Positions 1-7,203 of a stretch of 32,759 nt of DNA are shown piece after piece; the first letter of the stretch is position 1, and every line of letters begins with the position of its first letter. The stretch comes from an uncultured Actinomycetes bacterium. GTDB taxonomy: Bacteria; Actinomycetota; Actinomycetes; S36-B12. The stretch is taken from assembly GCA_913061025.1 (NCBI GenBank), contig CAJXUJ010000004.1:1-32759 (forward strand). Direction: 5' to 3'. A program made the position numbers and the translations under genes. Below the pieces are notes generated by a model. The model was given only the letters and a program-made list of their open reading frames with translations. It had not been told where the DNA came from and did not search any database.

Positions 1-176
1 AGGGCGCCCTCGACGCACCCGCCGCTGACCGATCCGACCGCCTCCTGGGCGCTCGTGACGAGCATGGCGGCCCCCGCCGGCCGGGGGGCGGACTTCCAGG
101 TTCGAACCACGGTGGCCATGGCCACGGGCTCACCGGCCCGGTAGGCGGCCAGCAGTTCTCCGAGCACCTCTCGCAT
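1..176 (-). CDS. XdhC/CoxI family maturation factor (5' part, cut by window edge)
   Basis: Only the first 58 codons are present; the gene runs off the left edge. The translation starts MREVLGELLAAYRAGEPVAM and continues through VVRTWKSAPRPAGA and VGSVSGGCVEGA, the N-terminal hallmark of the XdhC/CoxI (also CoxF) family. Family members bind molybdenum cofactor and help sulfurate and insert it into xanthine dehydrogenase or CO dehydrogenase. The ATG at 176 has no Shine-Dalgarno, but TACCCT lies 7 nt upstream, which fits a leaderless start. It diverges from moaE across only 29 bp. The nearby coxG, coxD and coxE suggest a CO-dehydrogenase partner rather than xanthine dehydrogenase. Whether to call it coxI, coxF or xdhC cannot be decided from the fragment. 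Confidence 0.85.
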   Translation of the reverse strand, partial: MREVLGELLAAYRAGEPVAMATVVRTWKSAPRPAGAAMLVTSAQEAVGSVSGGCVEGA

Positions 177-183
177 GATCTGC

Positions 184-189
184 AGGGTA
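184..189 (-). promoter_or_regulatory. Putative -10 element of the xdhC/coxI gene (leaderless)
   Basis: TACCCT on the minus strand matches TANNNT and lies 7 nt before the ATG at 176. No Shine-Dalgarno or obvious -35 is visible. Confidence 0.45.
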
Positions 190-193
190 GGCC

Positions 194-199
194 AATAAT
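194..199 (+). promoter_or_regulatory. Possible -10 element of moaE (leaderless)
   Basis: AATAAT, a 5/6 match to TATAAT, lies 6 nt before the moaE ATG, which lacks a Shine-Dalgarno. It faces the opposite -10 at 184-189 across 4 bp, so the two promoters would compete for polymerase. Confidence 0.35.
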
Positions 200-205
200 G
201 GTCAG

Positions 206-640
206 ATGGCTCAGGGAGAGGTGTCGGTACGCCGGGTATCGGTCAGTACCGAGGTGATCGATGCGGATGAGCTCCGCAGGCTCGTGGCCGACCCCGCGGC
301 CGGGGCGTGCGTGGTGTTTACCGGGGACGTCCGGGATAACGATCACCATCGCTCGGTGGTGTCCCTTACCTACGAGGCCCATCCGAACGCTCAAGCGGCC
401 CTGGAGGAGGTCGCGGCCGAGGTAGTCGCCGAGCACGACGTGATTGCGGTTGCTGTCGTCCACCGGCACGGCCCCATCCCGATAGGTGAATCGGCTCTGG
501 TGGCCGCAGCCAGTGCCCGCCATCGGCAGCAGGCGTTCGAGGCGTGCGTTGATCTTGTGGAGAAGACTAAGCAGCAAATACCGATCTGGAAACATCAGGT
601 CTTTGCGGATGGAACCGACGAATGGGTGAATTGCGCGTGA
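206..640 (+). CDS. moaE: Molybdopterin synthase catalytic (large) subunit MoaE
   Basis: MoaE with MoaD converts cyclic pyranopterin monophosphate to molybdopterin in the cytoplasm. The 144-residue protein has the family pattern: VVFTGDVRD (36-44), a YEAHP segment (56-60), HRHGPIPIGE (86-95), and the active-site block KTKQQIPIWKHQ (120-131). K122 and K129 match in spacing the catalytic lysines known from E. coli MoaE (K119/K126). Length is normal. The ATG at 206 has no Shine-Dalgarno; a GTG at 221 is in frame but sits almost on top of an AGGGAG, so 206 is preferred. Its end overlaps moaA, so the two are probably co-transcribed. The small-subunit gene moaD lies beyond moaA on the opposite strand. 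Confidence 0.95.
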   Translation: MAQGEVSVRRVSVSTEVIDADELRRLVADPAAGACVVFTGDVRDNDHHRSVVSLTYEAHPNAQAALEEVAAEVVAEHDVIAVAVVHRHGPIPIGESALVAAASARHRQQAFEACVDLVEKTKQQIPIWKHQVFADGTDEWVNCA

Positions 641-1650
641 GTGAGTCTGAGAAGTCGCTAGTCGACACGTATGGCCGAGTGCATCGCGACATGCGGGTGT
701 CCCTCACCGATCGCTGCTCGCTGCGCTGCAACTACTGCATGCCGGCGGACTTTGCTGACTGGATTCCTGGCGATCACTTGCTGACGACCGACGAGATGAT
801 GCTCGTTCTCGACGTCGCGACCGAGATGGGTATCGATCAGGTCCGGCTTACCGGGGGAGAGCCACTCTTGCGCCCGGACGTTGTGGACGTCGTTCGTCGC
901 ATCTACGCATTGCCGCACGCCCCAAAGATTTCGCTCACGTCCAACGGACTTCGTCTTCCGAAACTTGCGAAGGAGCTTGCAGATGCCGGCCTTGAGCGGG
1001 TGAATATCAGTCTGGACACGCTCGACCCCCAGCGCTTTAAGGAAATGACGCACCGCGATCGATTCCATGACGTGATCGCGGGCATCGAGGCCGCCAAGGA
1101 GGCCGGCCTCCTTCCGGTCAAGGTGAACGCGGTGCTCCTGCGGGGAGTGAACGACGACGAAGCCGTGCCTCTGCTGAAGCATGCCCTCGCCAACGATTGG
1201 AAGCTCCGCTTCATCGAGCAAATGCCGCTTGATGCCGGTGGCCTTTGGGCACGGCCGAAGATGGTCACAGCCGACGAGATCATGGAGATGCTCTCGGCTG
1301 AGTTCGAACTCACCCCGGTGCCCGCTCGTGGTTCGGCCCCCGCTGAGGAGTTCTACGTCGACGGTGGACCTGCGACCGTTGGGATCATCGCCAGCGTGTC
1401 TCGACCGTTCTGTGCGGCGTGCGACCGACTCCGACTCACCGCCGATGGACAGTTCCGCAATTGCCTGTTCGCCCAGGACGAGACCGATGTCCGGGCCCTC
1501 CTGCGTGATTCGTCGTTGTCCGAGGATGAGATCCGCGCTGGAATCGCGTCGACCCTCGCCAAGGTGACGAAAGCGAAGTTGCCCGGCCACGGCATCAACG
1601 ATCCGACCTTCATCCAGCCCGCTCGACCAATGTCGGCCATCGGCGGCTAA
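622..1650 (+). CDS. moaA: GTP 3',8-cyclase MoaA (radical SAM)
   Basis: MoaA catalyses the first step of molybdenum cofactor synthesis, opening GTP by radical SAM chemistry; MoaC completes it. The N-terminal 4Fe-4S motif is CxxxCxxC at C32, C36 and C39 (DRCSLRCNYCMP). The C-terminal substrate cluster is C264, C267 and C281 (FCAACDRLRL...NCLF). The chain ends in the Gly-Gly required in this family (SAIGG, stop at 1650). Length of 342 aa is typical. ATG 622 overlaps moaE by 19 nt; GTG 637, which would give a 4-bp overlap with the moaE stop, is an equally plausible start and loses only five residues. The stop codon sits in a palindrome shared with moaD. Confidence 0.96.
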   Translation: MGELRVSESEKSLVDTYGRVHRDMRVSLTDRCSLRCNYCMPADFADWIPGDHLLTTDEMMLVLDVATEMGIDQVRLTGGEPLLRPDVVDVVRRIYALPHAPKISLTSNGLRLPKLAKELADAGLERVNISLDTLDPQRFKEMTHRDRFHDVIAGIEAAKEAGLLPVKVNAVLLRGVNDDEAVPLLKHALANDWKLRFIEQMPLDAGGLWARPKMVTADEIMEMLSAEFELTPVPARGSAPAEEFYVDGGPATVGIIASVSRPFCAACDRLRLTADGQFRNCLFAQDETDVRALLRDSSLSEDEIRAGIASTLAKVTKAKLPGHGINDPTFIQPARPMSAIGG

Positions 1651-1665
1651 GTCCGGTTAGCCGCC
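1642..1665. terminator. Hairpin built on the moaA stop, between convergent moaA and moaD
   Basis: GGCGGCTAA (1642-1650, the last two Gly codons and stop of moaA) pairs perfectly with TTAGCCGCC (1657-1665) around the loop GTCCGG. The stem is 9 bp and symmetric, so it could act on both strands. There is no U-tract, so rho-independent termination is uncertain. Confidence 0.45.
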
Positions 1666-1734
1666 CGCGGACTTTCTGGCGGCCGACGGTTAGCCGCCCG
1701 CGGACTTTCTGGCGGCCGACGGTTAGCCGCCCGC
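1655..1734. repeat. 33-bp tandem repeat, 2.4 copies, carrying the moaD 3' end
   Basis: A 33-bp unit occurs exactly at 1655-1687 and 1688-1720. A partial 14-bp third copy at 1721-1734 is the real end of moaD. Each copy contains TTAGCCGCC, the Gly-Gly-stop codons of moaD on the minus strand. Each junction can also fold as GGCGGC...GCCGCC. The unit is 11 codons, so the copies stay in the moaD reading frame. This is most likely replication slippage or repeated duplication at the 3' end of moaD. Confidence 0.9.
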
Positions 1735-1968
1735 AAAGGGCGGCAGCACATCCACCTCAACACCCTCCTCCACAACCACCTCGGCGGGGTCTCCGTGAGT
1801 GGCGGTCCCGTTCACCAGGAATGAACAGCGGGGCAGCACCTCTGCGAGGGCGGGATGTTCTGCGGTTAGAGCATCGAGGACCGACCGCAGGGTTCCGGGC
1901 TGCCCTTGAAGTTCGCTGACTCCCGCCGCAGCGCGAGCGGCAGCAAAGAGGCGAATAGTGACGGCCAC
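1723..1968 (-). CDS. moaD: Molybdopterin synthase sulfur carrier subunit MoaD (ThiS/MoaD family)
   Basis: MoaD is the small ubiquitin-fold subunit that carries a C-terminal thiocarboxylate to MoaE. The 81-residue protein starts MAVTIRLFAAARAAAG and ends VDVLPPFAGG; the terminal Gly-Gly is the site activated by a MoeB-type enzyme. Length and pattern fit MoaD. It faces moaA tail to tail and diverges from coxG, which is unusual because its partner moaE lies on the other strand. The GTG at 1968 has no Shine-Dalgarno, but TAGCCT lies 6 nt upstream, suggesting a leaderless transcript. Downstream, two in-frame copies of an 11-codon unit again end in Gly-Gly-stop. An unrelated small sulfur carrier (ThiS) is less likely given the neighbours. 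Confidence 0.9.
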   Translation of the reverse strand: MAVTIRLFAAARAAAGVSELQGQPGTLRSVLDALTAEHPALAEVLPRCSFLVNGTATHGDPAEVVVEEGVEVDVLPPFAGG

Positions 1969-1974
1969 GGTTGC

Positions 1975-1980
1975 AGGCTA
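1975..1980 (-). promoter_or_regulatory. Putative -10 element of moaD (leaderless)
   Basis: TAGCCT on the minus strand lies 6 nt before the GTG start of moaD, which lacks a Shine-Dalgarno. Confidence 0.45.
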
Positions 1981-2110
1981 GCGCGTAGATCGGTGGCTCG
2001 AAGATCGTGAATACGCTTACGAGTAGGGACCAGGTGTCCTACCGTGGAAGGTGGTCGGATCTTCGCGAGAAGAGCGCCACGACCGATGATCGATTTGGCA
2101 AGGAGACACG

Positions 2111-2776
2111 ATGGAACTCGAGAACTCGTTCACCGTCCCCGCGGATGTTGACACCGCCTGGCAGACGCTGCTTGATGTCGAGGCGATCGCACCCTGCATG
2201 CCGGGGGCGACCCTCGACTCGGTCGACGGCGATGAGTTCAGCGGCAAGGTGAAGGTGAAGCTGGGCCCTGTCTCGATGGTGTACGGCGGGGAGGCCAAGT
2301 TTCTGTCCAAAGACGAGGCAACCCACACCGCGGTCATCGAGGGAACGGGCAAGGAGTCGCGCGGAACGGGCACTGCTCAGGCGAACGTGACGGTTGCGCT
2401 GACGGCCGAGGGGGCCGCGAGCACCCGGGTCGATGTCTCTACCGACCTCATGATTACCGGCAAGGCCGCTCAGTTCGGTAAGGGCGTCATGCAGGACGTC
2501 GCCGGTCGGCTCGTAGGTCAGTTCGCCTCCAACCTTGAAGGCGTGATCGCCTCGCGTTCGGCAACTGTCAGCGAGCCGGTGTCCGAGGCAACCCCTGGTG
2601 ATGGGGGAGAGACGACGAGTGCACCCGCACCCGTCGCGGCTCCAGCGCCGCCGCAGCAGGCGGAAGCGCTCGACCTTGGATCCGTCGCCATGGGTCCGGT
2701 CTTGAAGCGCGCGATTCCCGTCGTCGTGGGCGTGGTGGTCGTGGTTGGCGTCATTTGGTGGATTGCCAGCAGGTAG
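2111..2776 (+). CDS. coxG: CoxG-like SRPBCC protein with C-terminal membrane anchor
   Basis: Residues 1 to about 150 form the CoxG type of SRPBCC (START-like) domain: MELENSFTVPADVDTAWQTL, then DVEAIAPCMPGATLDSVDG, then FSGKVKVKLGPVSMVYGG. A Pro/Ala-rich linker (about 155-195) leads to one hydrophobic segment, IPVVVGVVVVVGVIWWI, and the end of the chain. CoxG of aerobic CO-oxidising bacteria works with CO dehydrogenase at the membrane; recent work on mycobacterial CoxG proposes that it ferries menaquinone between membrane and enzyme. AAGGAGA lies 6 nt before the ATG, a strong ribosome site. The leader may start near TACGCT (2012-2017) or TACCGT (2040-2045). coxD follows 4 bp after the stop. 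Confidence 0.87.
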   Translation: MELENSFTVPADVDTAWQTLLDVEAIAPCMPGATLDSVDGDEFSGKVKVKLGPVSMVYGGEAKFLSKDEATHTAVIEGTGKESRGTGTAQANVTVALTAEGAASTRVDVSTDLMITGKAAQFGKGVMQDVAGRLVGQFASNLEGVIASRSATVSEPVSEATPGDGGETTSAPAPVAAPAPPQQAEALDLGSVAMGPVLKRAIPVVVGVVVVVGVIWWIASR

Positions 2777-2780
2777 CCAC

Positions 2781-3665
2781 ATGTCCTTGCAGGAAATGAT
2801 CCCTTCTCCGGAAGCGCTCGTTGACCAGTTGTCGGACGAGGGCTACTTGGCCGATGAAGGTTTGGCGACCGCCCTGTTCTGCGCTGTTCGCCTGCCGCAG
2901 CCGCTGCTACTCGAAGGTGAAGCCGGCGTAGGAAAGACGCAGGCGGCTAAGTCACTCGCGGCCATGCTCGACACTCCATTGATTCGGTTGCAGTGCTTTG
3001 AGGGGATTGATGCCTCTGAGGCGCTATATGAGTGGAATTACCCGCGCCAACTCCTGAGCATCCGGGTAGCCGAGGCTGAGGGTGCATCGATTGAAGAAGC
3101 ATCGCTGTTCGATCGCGACTACTTGATTGAGCGACCGTTGCTCCAGGCAATCGAACACCCGGGCCCACTTCCGGCTGTCCTGTTGATCGACGAGGTGGAT
3201 CGGGCGGACGAGGAGTTCGAGGCATTCCTATTCGAGATGCTCGCCGAGAGCACGGTGACGGTTCCGGAGATCGGGACGATTCATGCGAAGCAACCCCCGA
3301 TCGTGATCTTGACGTCGAACCGGACGCGCGATCTGCACGATGCCCTCAAGCGTCGGTGCCTCTACCACTGGATCGACTACCCCGACCTCACCCACGCCAC
3401 GGCCATCGTCCGCGCTCGGGTGCCAGAAGCCTCCGAACAACTCGCAACCGAGGTCGCCGAAGCCGTCGAGCGGATTCGTGGCCTGGACGTTCAGAAGCCA
3501 CCCGGGATCGCAGAAGCGATCGATTGGGTTCACGCTGCCGCTTTGCTCGGTCTTCGAGGCCTCGACGAAGTCGGAGTTGAACGGACGCTCAGCTCGGTGT
3601 TGAAATACCGCGAGGATCAAGATCTCGCTCGCGCCGAAGGTCTGGCCTGGGTTGCCGGACAGTAA
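2781..3665 (+). CDS. coxD: MoxR-type AAA+ ATPase CoxD
   Basis: This 294-residue AAA+ ATPase has Walker A GEAGVGKT (46-53), Walker B LLIDEVDR (D137/E138) and a sensor segment TSNRTRDLHDALKRRC. In aerobic CO dehydrogenase loci the MoxR-like CoxD acts with the VWA protein CoxE in maturing the Cu/Mo active site of CoxL. The ATG at 2781 lies 4 bp after coxG. An in-frame start further upstream (2745) would overlap coxG and adds residues unlike the family, so it is not used. The gene overlaps coxE by 14 nt at its 3' end. MoxR-VWA pairs also serve other enzymes, but CoxG and the Moco genes make CO dehydrogenase or a related Mo hydroxylase the likely client. Confidence 0.9.
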   Translation: MSLQEMIPSPEALVDQLSDEGYLADEGLATALFCAVRLPQPLLLEGEAGVGKTQAAKSLAAMLDTPLIRLQCFEGIDASEALYEWNYPRQLLSIRVAEAEGASIEEASLFDRDYLIERPLLQAIEHPGPLPAVLLIDEVDRADEEFEAFLFEMLAESTVTVPEIGTIHAKQPPIVILTSNRTRDLHDALKRRCLYHWIDYPDLTHATAIVRARVPEASEQLATEVAEAVERIRGLDVQKPPGIAEAIDWVHAAALLGLRGLDEVGVERTLSSVLKYREDQDLARAEGLAWVAGQ

Positions 3666-4896
3666 CGAGCCGGACCTCTCGGCGATCTGTGCCGCCTTCG
3701 GTGACCTCCTGCATCGGGCGGGCGTGGCCGTCACCCCGGAACGCAGCGCCCGGTTCGCATCGTCGGTTCTGCTTGCCCAGCCTGCGGATATCCCGCATCT
3801 CTACTGGCTCGGTCGAGTGACACTGACAACGTCACGTGAGCAATTCGCTACCTACGATCAAGTCTTTCGACAGGTTTTCCGTGGTCTGGTCGACCTTGCC
3901 GAGTTGCGATCGGATGACGTTCGAGACGACGAGGCTCCGCAGCCGGAGGCACCCGGTGGGGATACCGCGCCGTCGGTTCGCGATCGCAGTGATGACTCGA
4001 ATGCGGGTAGGCACGGAACCAGCGCGACGCCGGGTGCGGTCAATCCCGATGCTGAAGCATCTGAGGCGAGCGCCCTCGCCGCGGTCAGCGAGGTTGAACG
4101 CTTGAACGATCGAGAGTTCTCGACGCTGACTCCCGAGGAACTAGCCCTGCTGCAGCGACTCGTCGAGCAACTTCCACTGGTGCCGCCTCTGCGCCGGGGG
4201 CGGCGTTCCAAGCGACACCGCTCGGTCGGCCCACTCGACGTCCGTGCGACCTTGCGCCGATCACATCGCACGGCGGGGGATCCGGTGACGTTGGTGCACC
4301 GCCGCCGGTCGACCAAGCCCCGCCGGATCATCCTGATCGCAGATGTCTCGGGCTCTATGGAGCCCTACGCGCGGGTTTACCTACACCTGCTGCGAGGTGC
4401 CGTTCGAGCTATCAAGGCCGAAGCGTTCGTCTTCGCAACCCATCTCACCCGGCTTACCTCACAGCTCTCGACCATGAACACCGAGGCCGCGTACGCGAAG
4501 GCCGCAGAAGCTGCCAACGATTGGTCCGGTGGAACCCGCATTGGCCGCTCGATACAGACCTTCATCGACGACTTCGGTCGGCGGGGCATGGCCCGCGGCG
4601 CTGTGGTGGTCATCGTGAGCGACGGGTGGGAGAGTGACCGACCGGAGTTCCTCGGCGCCGCGATGATGCAGCTGAGCCGCCTTACCCACCACATCATCTG
4701 GGTCAATCCGCGCAAAGCGGCCGATTCCTTCGAACCGTTGACCGGTGGGATGGCTGCAGCGCTTCCGTACATCGACACGTTCCTGTCCGGTCATAGCCTG
4801 CGGGCACTGCAGGACGTGATGGCGGCGATCTCTGCTGCAGGCGATCGGGTTGAACGCTCGACCCTCGAGCGGGCACGCGTGATCGGTGCAGCCTGA
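3652..4896 (+). CDS. coxE: CoxE-like von Willebrand factor A domain protein
   Basis: The C-terminal half is a VWA domain with a complete MIDAS: DVSGS at 231-235 (after PRRIILIA), a GGTRIG segment and VVVIVSDGWES. The N-terminal half begins SAICAAFGDLLHRAGVAVTPERS and carries HLYWLGRVTL, as in CoxE proteins. The middle (about 85-145) is acidic and low in complexity, probably a linker. CoxE pairs with the AAA+ ATPase CoxD. The start is a TTG at 3652 that overlaps coxD by 14 nt. A GTG at 3724 is also in frame but would cut into the conserved N-terminal region, so TTG is favoured. At 414 residues the length is normal. Confidence 0.87.
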   Translation: MPDSNEPDLSAICAAFGDLLHRAGVAVTPERSARFASSVLLAQPADIPHLYWLGRVTLTTSREQFATYDQVFRQVFRGLVDLAELRSDDVRDDEAPQPEAPGGDTAPSVRDRSDDSNAGRHGTSATPGAVNPDAEASEASALAAVSEVERLNDREFSTLTPEELALLQRLVEQLPLVPPLRRGRRSKRHRSVGPLDVRATLRRSHRTAGDPVTLVHRRRSTKPRRIILIADVSGSMEPYARVYLHLLRGAVRAIKAEAFVFATHLTRLTSQLSTMNTEAAYAKAAEAANDWSGGTRIGRSIQTFIDDFGRRGMARGAVVVIVSDGWESDRPEFLGAAMMQLSRLTHHIIWVNPRKAADSFEPLTGGMAAALPYIDTFLSGHSLRALQDVMAAISAAGDRVERSTLERARVIGAA

Positions 4897-4897
4897 A

Positions 4898-4903
4898 TAG
4901 GCT
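4898..4903 (+). promoter_or_regulatory. Putative -10 element of moeA (leaderless)
   Basis: TAGGCT follows the coxE stop and lies 7 nt before the GTG start of moeA. No Shine-Dalgarno is present. moeA-moaC-mog could therefore be transcribed apart from cox. Confidence 0.45.
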
Positions 4904-4910
4904 GACTCCC

Positions 4911-6140
4911 GTGTTGGTTTCCGTCGACGACTACCGCGAGGGGATTCTGTCTGGCCTGACTGCGCTGGATCCCATCACTCTCCCGCTGCCCGACAGCCAC
5001 GGCTGCGTACTGGCCGAGGATGTTGTGGCCGAGTGGCCGCTTCCGTCCTTTGATAACTCGTCGATGGACGGCTATGCCGTTCTTGCGACCGACGTAGCCG
5101 GCGCCACCGAGGAGTCTCCCGTCACCTTGACGGTTATCGACGACGTTCCCGCTGGTGCGCGGGCAGACGTACCGGTGACTTCGGGGAATGCGGTGCGGAT
5201 CATGACCGGGGCCCCGACGCCGGCCGGAACCGAATGCATCGTTCCGGTCGAACTCACCGACGGTGGCACCAGCACCGTGGAGATTCGTGGAGCCGTGGAA
5301 GCAGGCACCTACATCCGTCACGCGGGTGAGGACGTCATCGTCGGGGACACCGTGGTTCGCGCAGGGACGCTGCTTTCGGCTCGCCACCTTGCGGTGATCG
5401 CGGCAGTCGGCAAGGGGCACCTGCTCGTCTACCCGCGGCCCCGGGTTGCGGTGCTATCAACCGGCAGTGAACTGGTCGAGCCTGGAACCCCGCTGAGTAA
5501 AGGCATGATCAGCGATTCGAACAGCTTCCTGCTCGTCGCGGCAGCGAACGAGGCGGGAGCGCAGGCCTACCGCGTTCCACCGGTGCGCGACGACGCCGAG
5601 GCGTTCTCCGCGGCTATCACCGATCAGCTGCACCGGGCCGATCTCATCTTGACCAGCGGCGGCGTGAGCATGGGCGCCTACGACACCGTCAAGGAAGTCT
5701 TCACCGAGTACGGAACCGTCGAGTTCACCAAGGTGGCCATGCATCCGGGGATGCCGCAGGGTCACGGATTCGTCGGGGAGTCCGAGGACGAGCGCATTCC
5801 GGTCATCACCCTCCCAGGGAACCCGGTGAGTTCCTACATCTCATTCCAGAACTTCGTGCGCCCGGCGATCAACAAAATGCGTGGACTACCCGACGGAGAT
5901 CGTCCACGGATTCCTGCGCAGATCACTAAGGCGATGGACTCGCCCCAAAACAAGCGGCAATTCGCGCGGGGGCGGTTTCTCGCCGACGGTCGTGTCGAGC
6001 CGGTGGGTGGTGGTCAGGGTTCGCACGTGATCGGCGGCCTCGCGCAATCCGACTGCTTGATTGTCATCCCCGAGGGCGTGGGACATGTCAATGCCGGCGA
6101 CACGGTGGATGTCGTGGACCTGCGAGGTGACGTTCGATGA
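4911..6140 (+). CDS. moeA: Molybdopterin molybdenumtransferase MoeA
   Basis: MoeA inserts molybdate into adenylylated molybdopterin made by the Mog-type enzyme. The 409-residue protein shows the family signatures: PSFDNSSMDGYAV (45-57), a MTGAPTPAGTECIVPVE segment, TSGGVSMGAYD (248-258), MHPGMPQGHGF and ITLPGNPVSSY. Domain order (N-terminal lasso region, MPT-binding fold, C-terminal beta domain) and length fit the bacterial family. It starts with GTG 15 bp after coxE and overlaps moaC by 4 bp (ATGA). All of the moeA-moaC-mog block is translationally coupled, so these later steps of the pathway are probably made together. Confidence 0.95.
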   Translation: MLVSVDDYREGILSGLTALDPITLPLPDSHGCVLAEDVVAEWPLPSFDNSSMDGYAVLATDVAGATEESPVTLTVIDDVPAGARADVPVTSGNAVRIMTGAPTPAGTECIVPVELTDGGTSTVEIRGAVEAGTYIRHAGEDVIVGDTVVRAGTLLSARHLAVIAAVGKGHLLVYPRPRVAVLSTGSELVEPGTPLSKGMISDSNSFLLVAAANEAGAQAYRVPPVRDDAEAFSAAITDQLHRADLILTSGGVSMGAYDTVKEVFTEYGTVEFTKVAMHPGMPQGHGFVGESEDERIPVITLPGNPVSSYISFQNFVRPAINKMRGLPDGDRPRIPAQITKAMDSPQNKRQFARGRFLADGRVEPVGGGQGSHVIGGLAQSDCLIVIPEGVGHVNAGDTVDVVDLRGDVR

Positions 6141-6616
6141 GTGGTTTCACCCACCTCGATGATGCGGGCGACGCCCGGATGGTTGACGTCGCGGCGAAGG
6201 ATGTCACCGATCGACGCGCAACAGCGCGGGCCTTCGTGCGGGTTGGGCCAGAGGTGATCGACATGCTCCGCGGCTCGGGAGTCCCGAAGGGCGATGCCCT
6301 AGCGGTGGCTCGGATTGCTGCGATCGCGGGAACCAAGCGGACACCGGATCTCATTCCGCTGTGTCACCCGATCGCGGTGCATGGAGTGGATGTGGACGTC
6401 GTTGTCGAAGACGAAGGCGTCCAACTGACCGTGACGGTGCGGACGGCTGATCGCACCGGAGTCGAGATGGAAGCTCTCACCGGGGCCAGCGTTGGAGCGC
6501 TGGCGATGATCGACATGGTCAAGGGCGTGGATCGATCCGCGATGATCGACGAAGTAGTGCTTCTTGAAAAGTCCGGAGGCAGGTCCGGCCACTATGTCCG
6601 TGGTGAGTCCTCGTGA
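6137..6616 (+). CDS. moaC: Cyclic pyranopterin monophosphate synthase MoaC
   Basis: MoaC turns the MoaA product into cyclic pyranopterin monophosphate. The 159-residue sequence starts with FTHLDDAGDARMVDV and contains KRTPDLIPLCHPI (C76/H77), GVEMEALTGASVGALAMIDM, a MVKGVDR segment and the C-terminal KSGGRSGHY. These are the residues that line the MoaC active site. The ATG overlaps the moeA stop by 4 bp and the stop overlaps the mog GTG by 4 bp. Length is normal and no key motif is missing. Confidence 0.96.
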   Translation: MSGFTHLDDAGDARMVDVAAKDVTDRRATARAFVRVGPEVIDMLRGSGVPKGDALAVARIAAIAGTKRTPDLIPLCHPIAVHGVDVDVVVEDEGVQLTVTVRTADRTGVEMEALTGASVGALAMIDMVKGVDRSAMIDEVVLLEKSGGRSGHYVRGESS

Positions 6617-7101
6617 GCTACCGGGCGCTCGTCATCACGTCTTCCAATCGGGCGGCAAGGGGAGAGTGGGAAGACACCTCCGGCCCGATCCTCGTTGCCG
6701 GGTTAACACAACTCGGGCTCGACGTGGTGGGACCGAGGGTTGTGGCTGATGGTGAACCTCTTGCCGAGGCCCTGGAACAGGGCGTCGTGGAGGGCTTCGA
6801 TCTGATCCTGACTACTGGCGGAACCGGACACACACCCCAGGACCTCACGCCGGAGATGACCCGGCGGGTGATCGAGCGTGAGTCGCCAGGCCTCGCCGAG
6901 GCGGTGCGCAACTACGGGGTCGCGGGTGGGGTACCGACCGCAGTACTCTCGCGGGGCATTGCCGGCATCGTCGGGCAGACCCTGATCGTCAATCTGCCGG
7001 GATCTCCGGGCGGCTGCCGCGATGGCATTGCCGCTCTCGGACCGGTTATTCCGCACGCACTCGATCAAATTCACGGTGGGGACCACCAGCGGACGTCCTA
7101 G
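6613..7101 (+). CDS. mog: MogA/MoaB family molybdopterin adenylyltransferase
   Basis: This 162-residue protein has the MoCF-binding fold: RALVITSSNRAARGEWEDTSG at the N-terminus, DLILTTGGTGHTPQDLTPE (71-89), and LIVNLPGSPGGCRDGI near the end. The family adenylylates molybdopterin so that MoeA can insert molybdenum. The start is a GTG overlapping the moaC stop by 4 bp. MogA and MoaB are close relatives, and I cannot say which enzyme it matches best; in actinobacteria such stand-alone copies next to moaC are often called moaB or mog. It is the last gene of the Moco block, 102 bp before pstC. Confidence 0.9.
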   Translation: MSYRALVITSSNRAARGEWEDTSGPILVAGLTQLGLDVVGPRVVADGEPLAEALEQGVVEGFDLILTTGGTGHTPQDLTPEMTRRVIERESPGLAEAVRNYGVAGGVPTAVLSRGIAGIVGQTLIVNLPGSPGGCRDGIAALGPVIPHALDQIHGGDHQRTS

Positions 7102-7120
7102 GACAAAGCCGCGACACCCC

Positions 7121-7142
7121 GTTCACCTTTCGTTCAGGATCC
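7121..7142 (+). promoter_or_regulatory. PHO-box-like direct repeat upstream of pstC
   Basis: Two adjacent 11-nt units, GTTCACCTTTC and GTTCAGGATCC, lie 61 nt before the pstC ATG. GTTCA units repeated every 11 nt are the binding pattern of actinobacterial PhoP/RegX3 phosphate-starvation regulators. The rest of the 102-bp gap shows no clear -10 or hairpin. Confidence 0.65.
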
Positions 7143-7203
7143 ATTCGCGTGATCGCCATGCGATAACCACCCGGCGGCTACGCATCCTCGCCAAAGTTCC
7201 TCC

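Noticed and set aside
658-1590. 310-codon open frame antisense to moaA
   Set aside because: It is a shadow of moaA codon bias in high-GC DNA; the product has no recognisable domain and moaA is certain.
1655-1734. Short repeat considered as a CRISPR array
   Set aside because: The units are directly adjacent with no spacers, only 2.4 copies, and no cas genes are near.
2745-2780. Upstream extension of coxD by 12 codons
   Set aside because: It lies within the 3' end of coxG, and ATG 2781 gives the family-like N-terminus.
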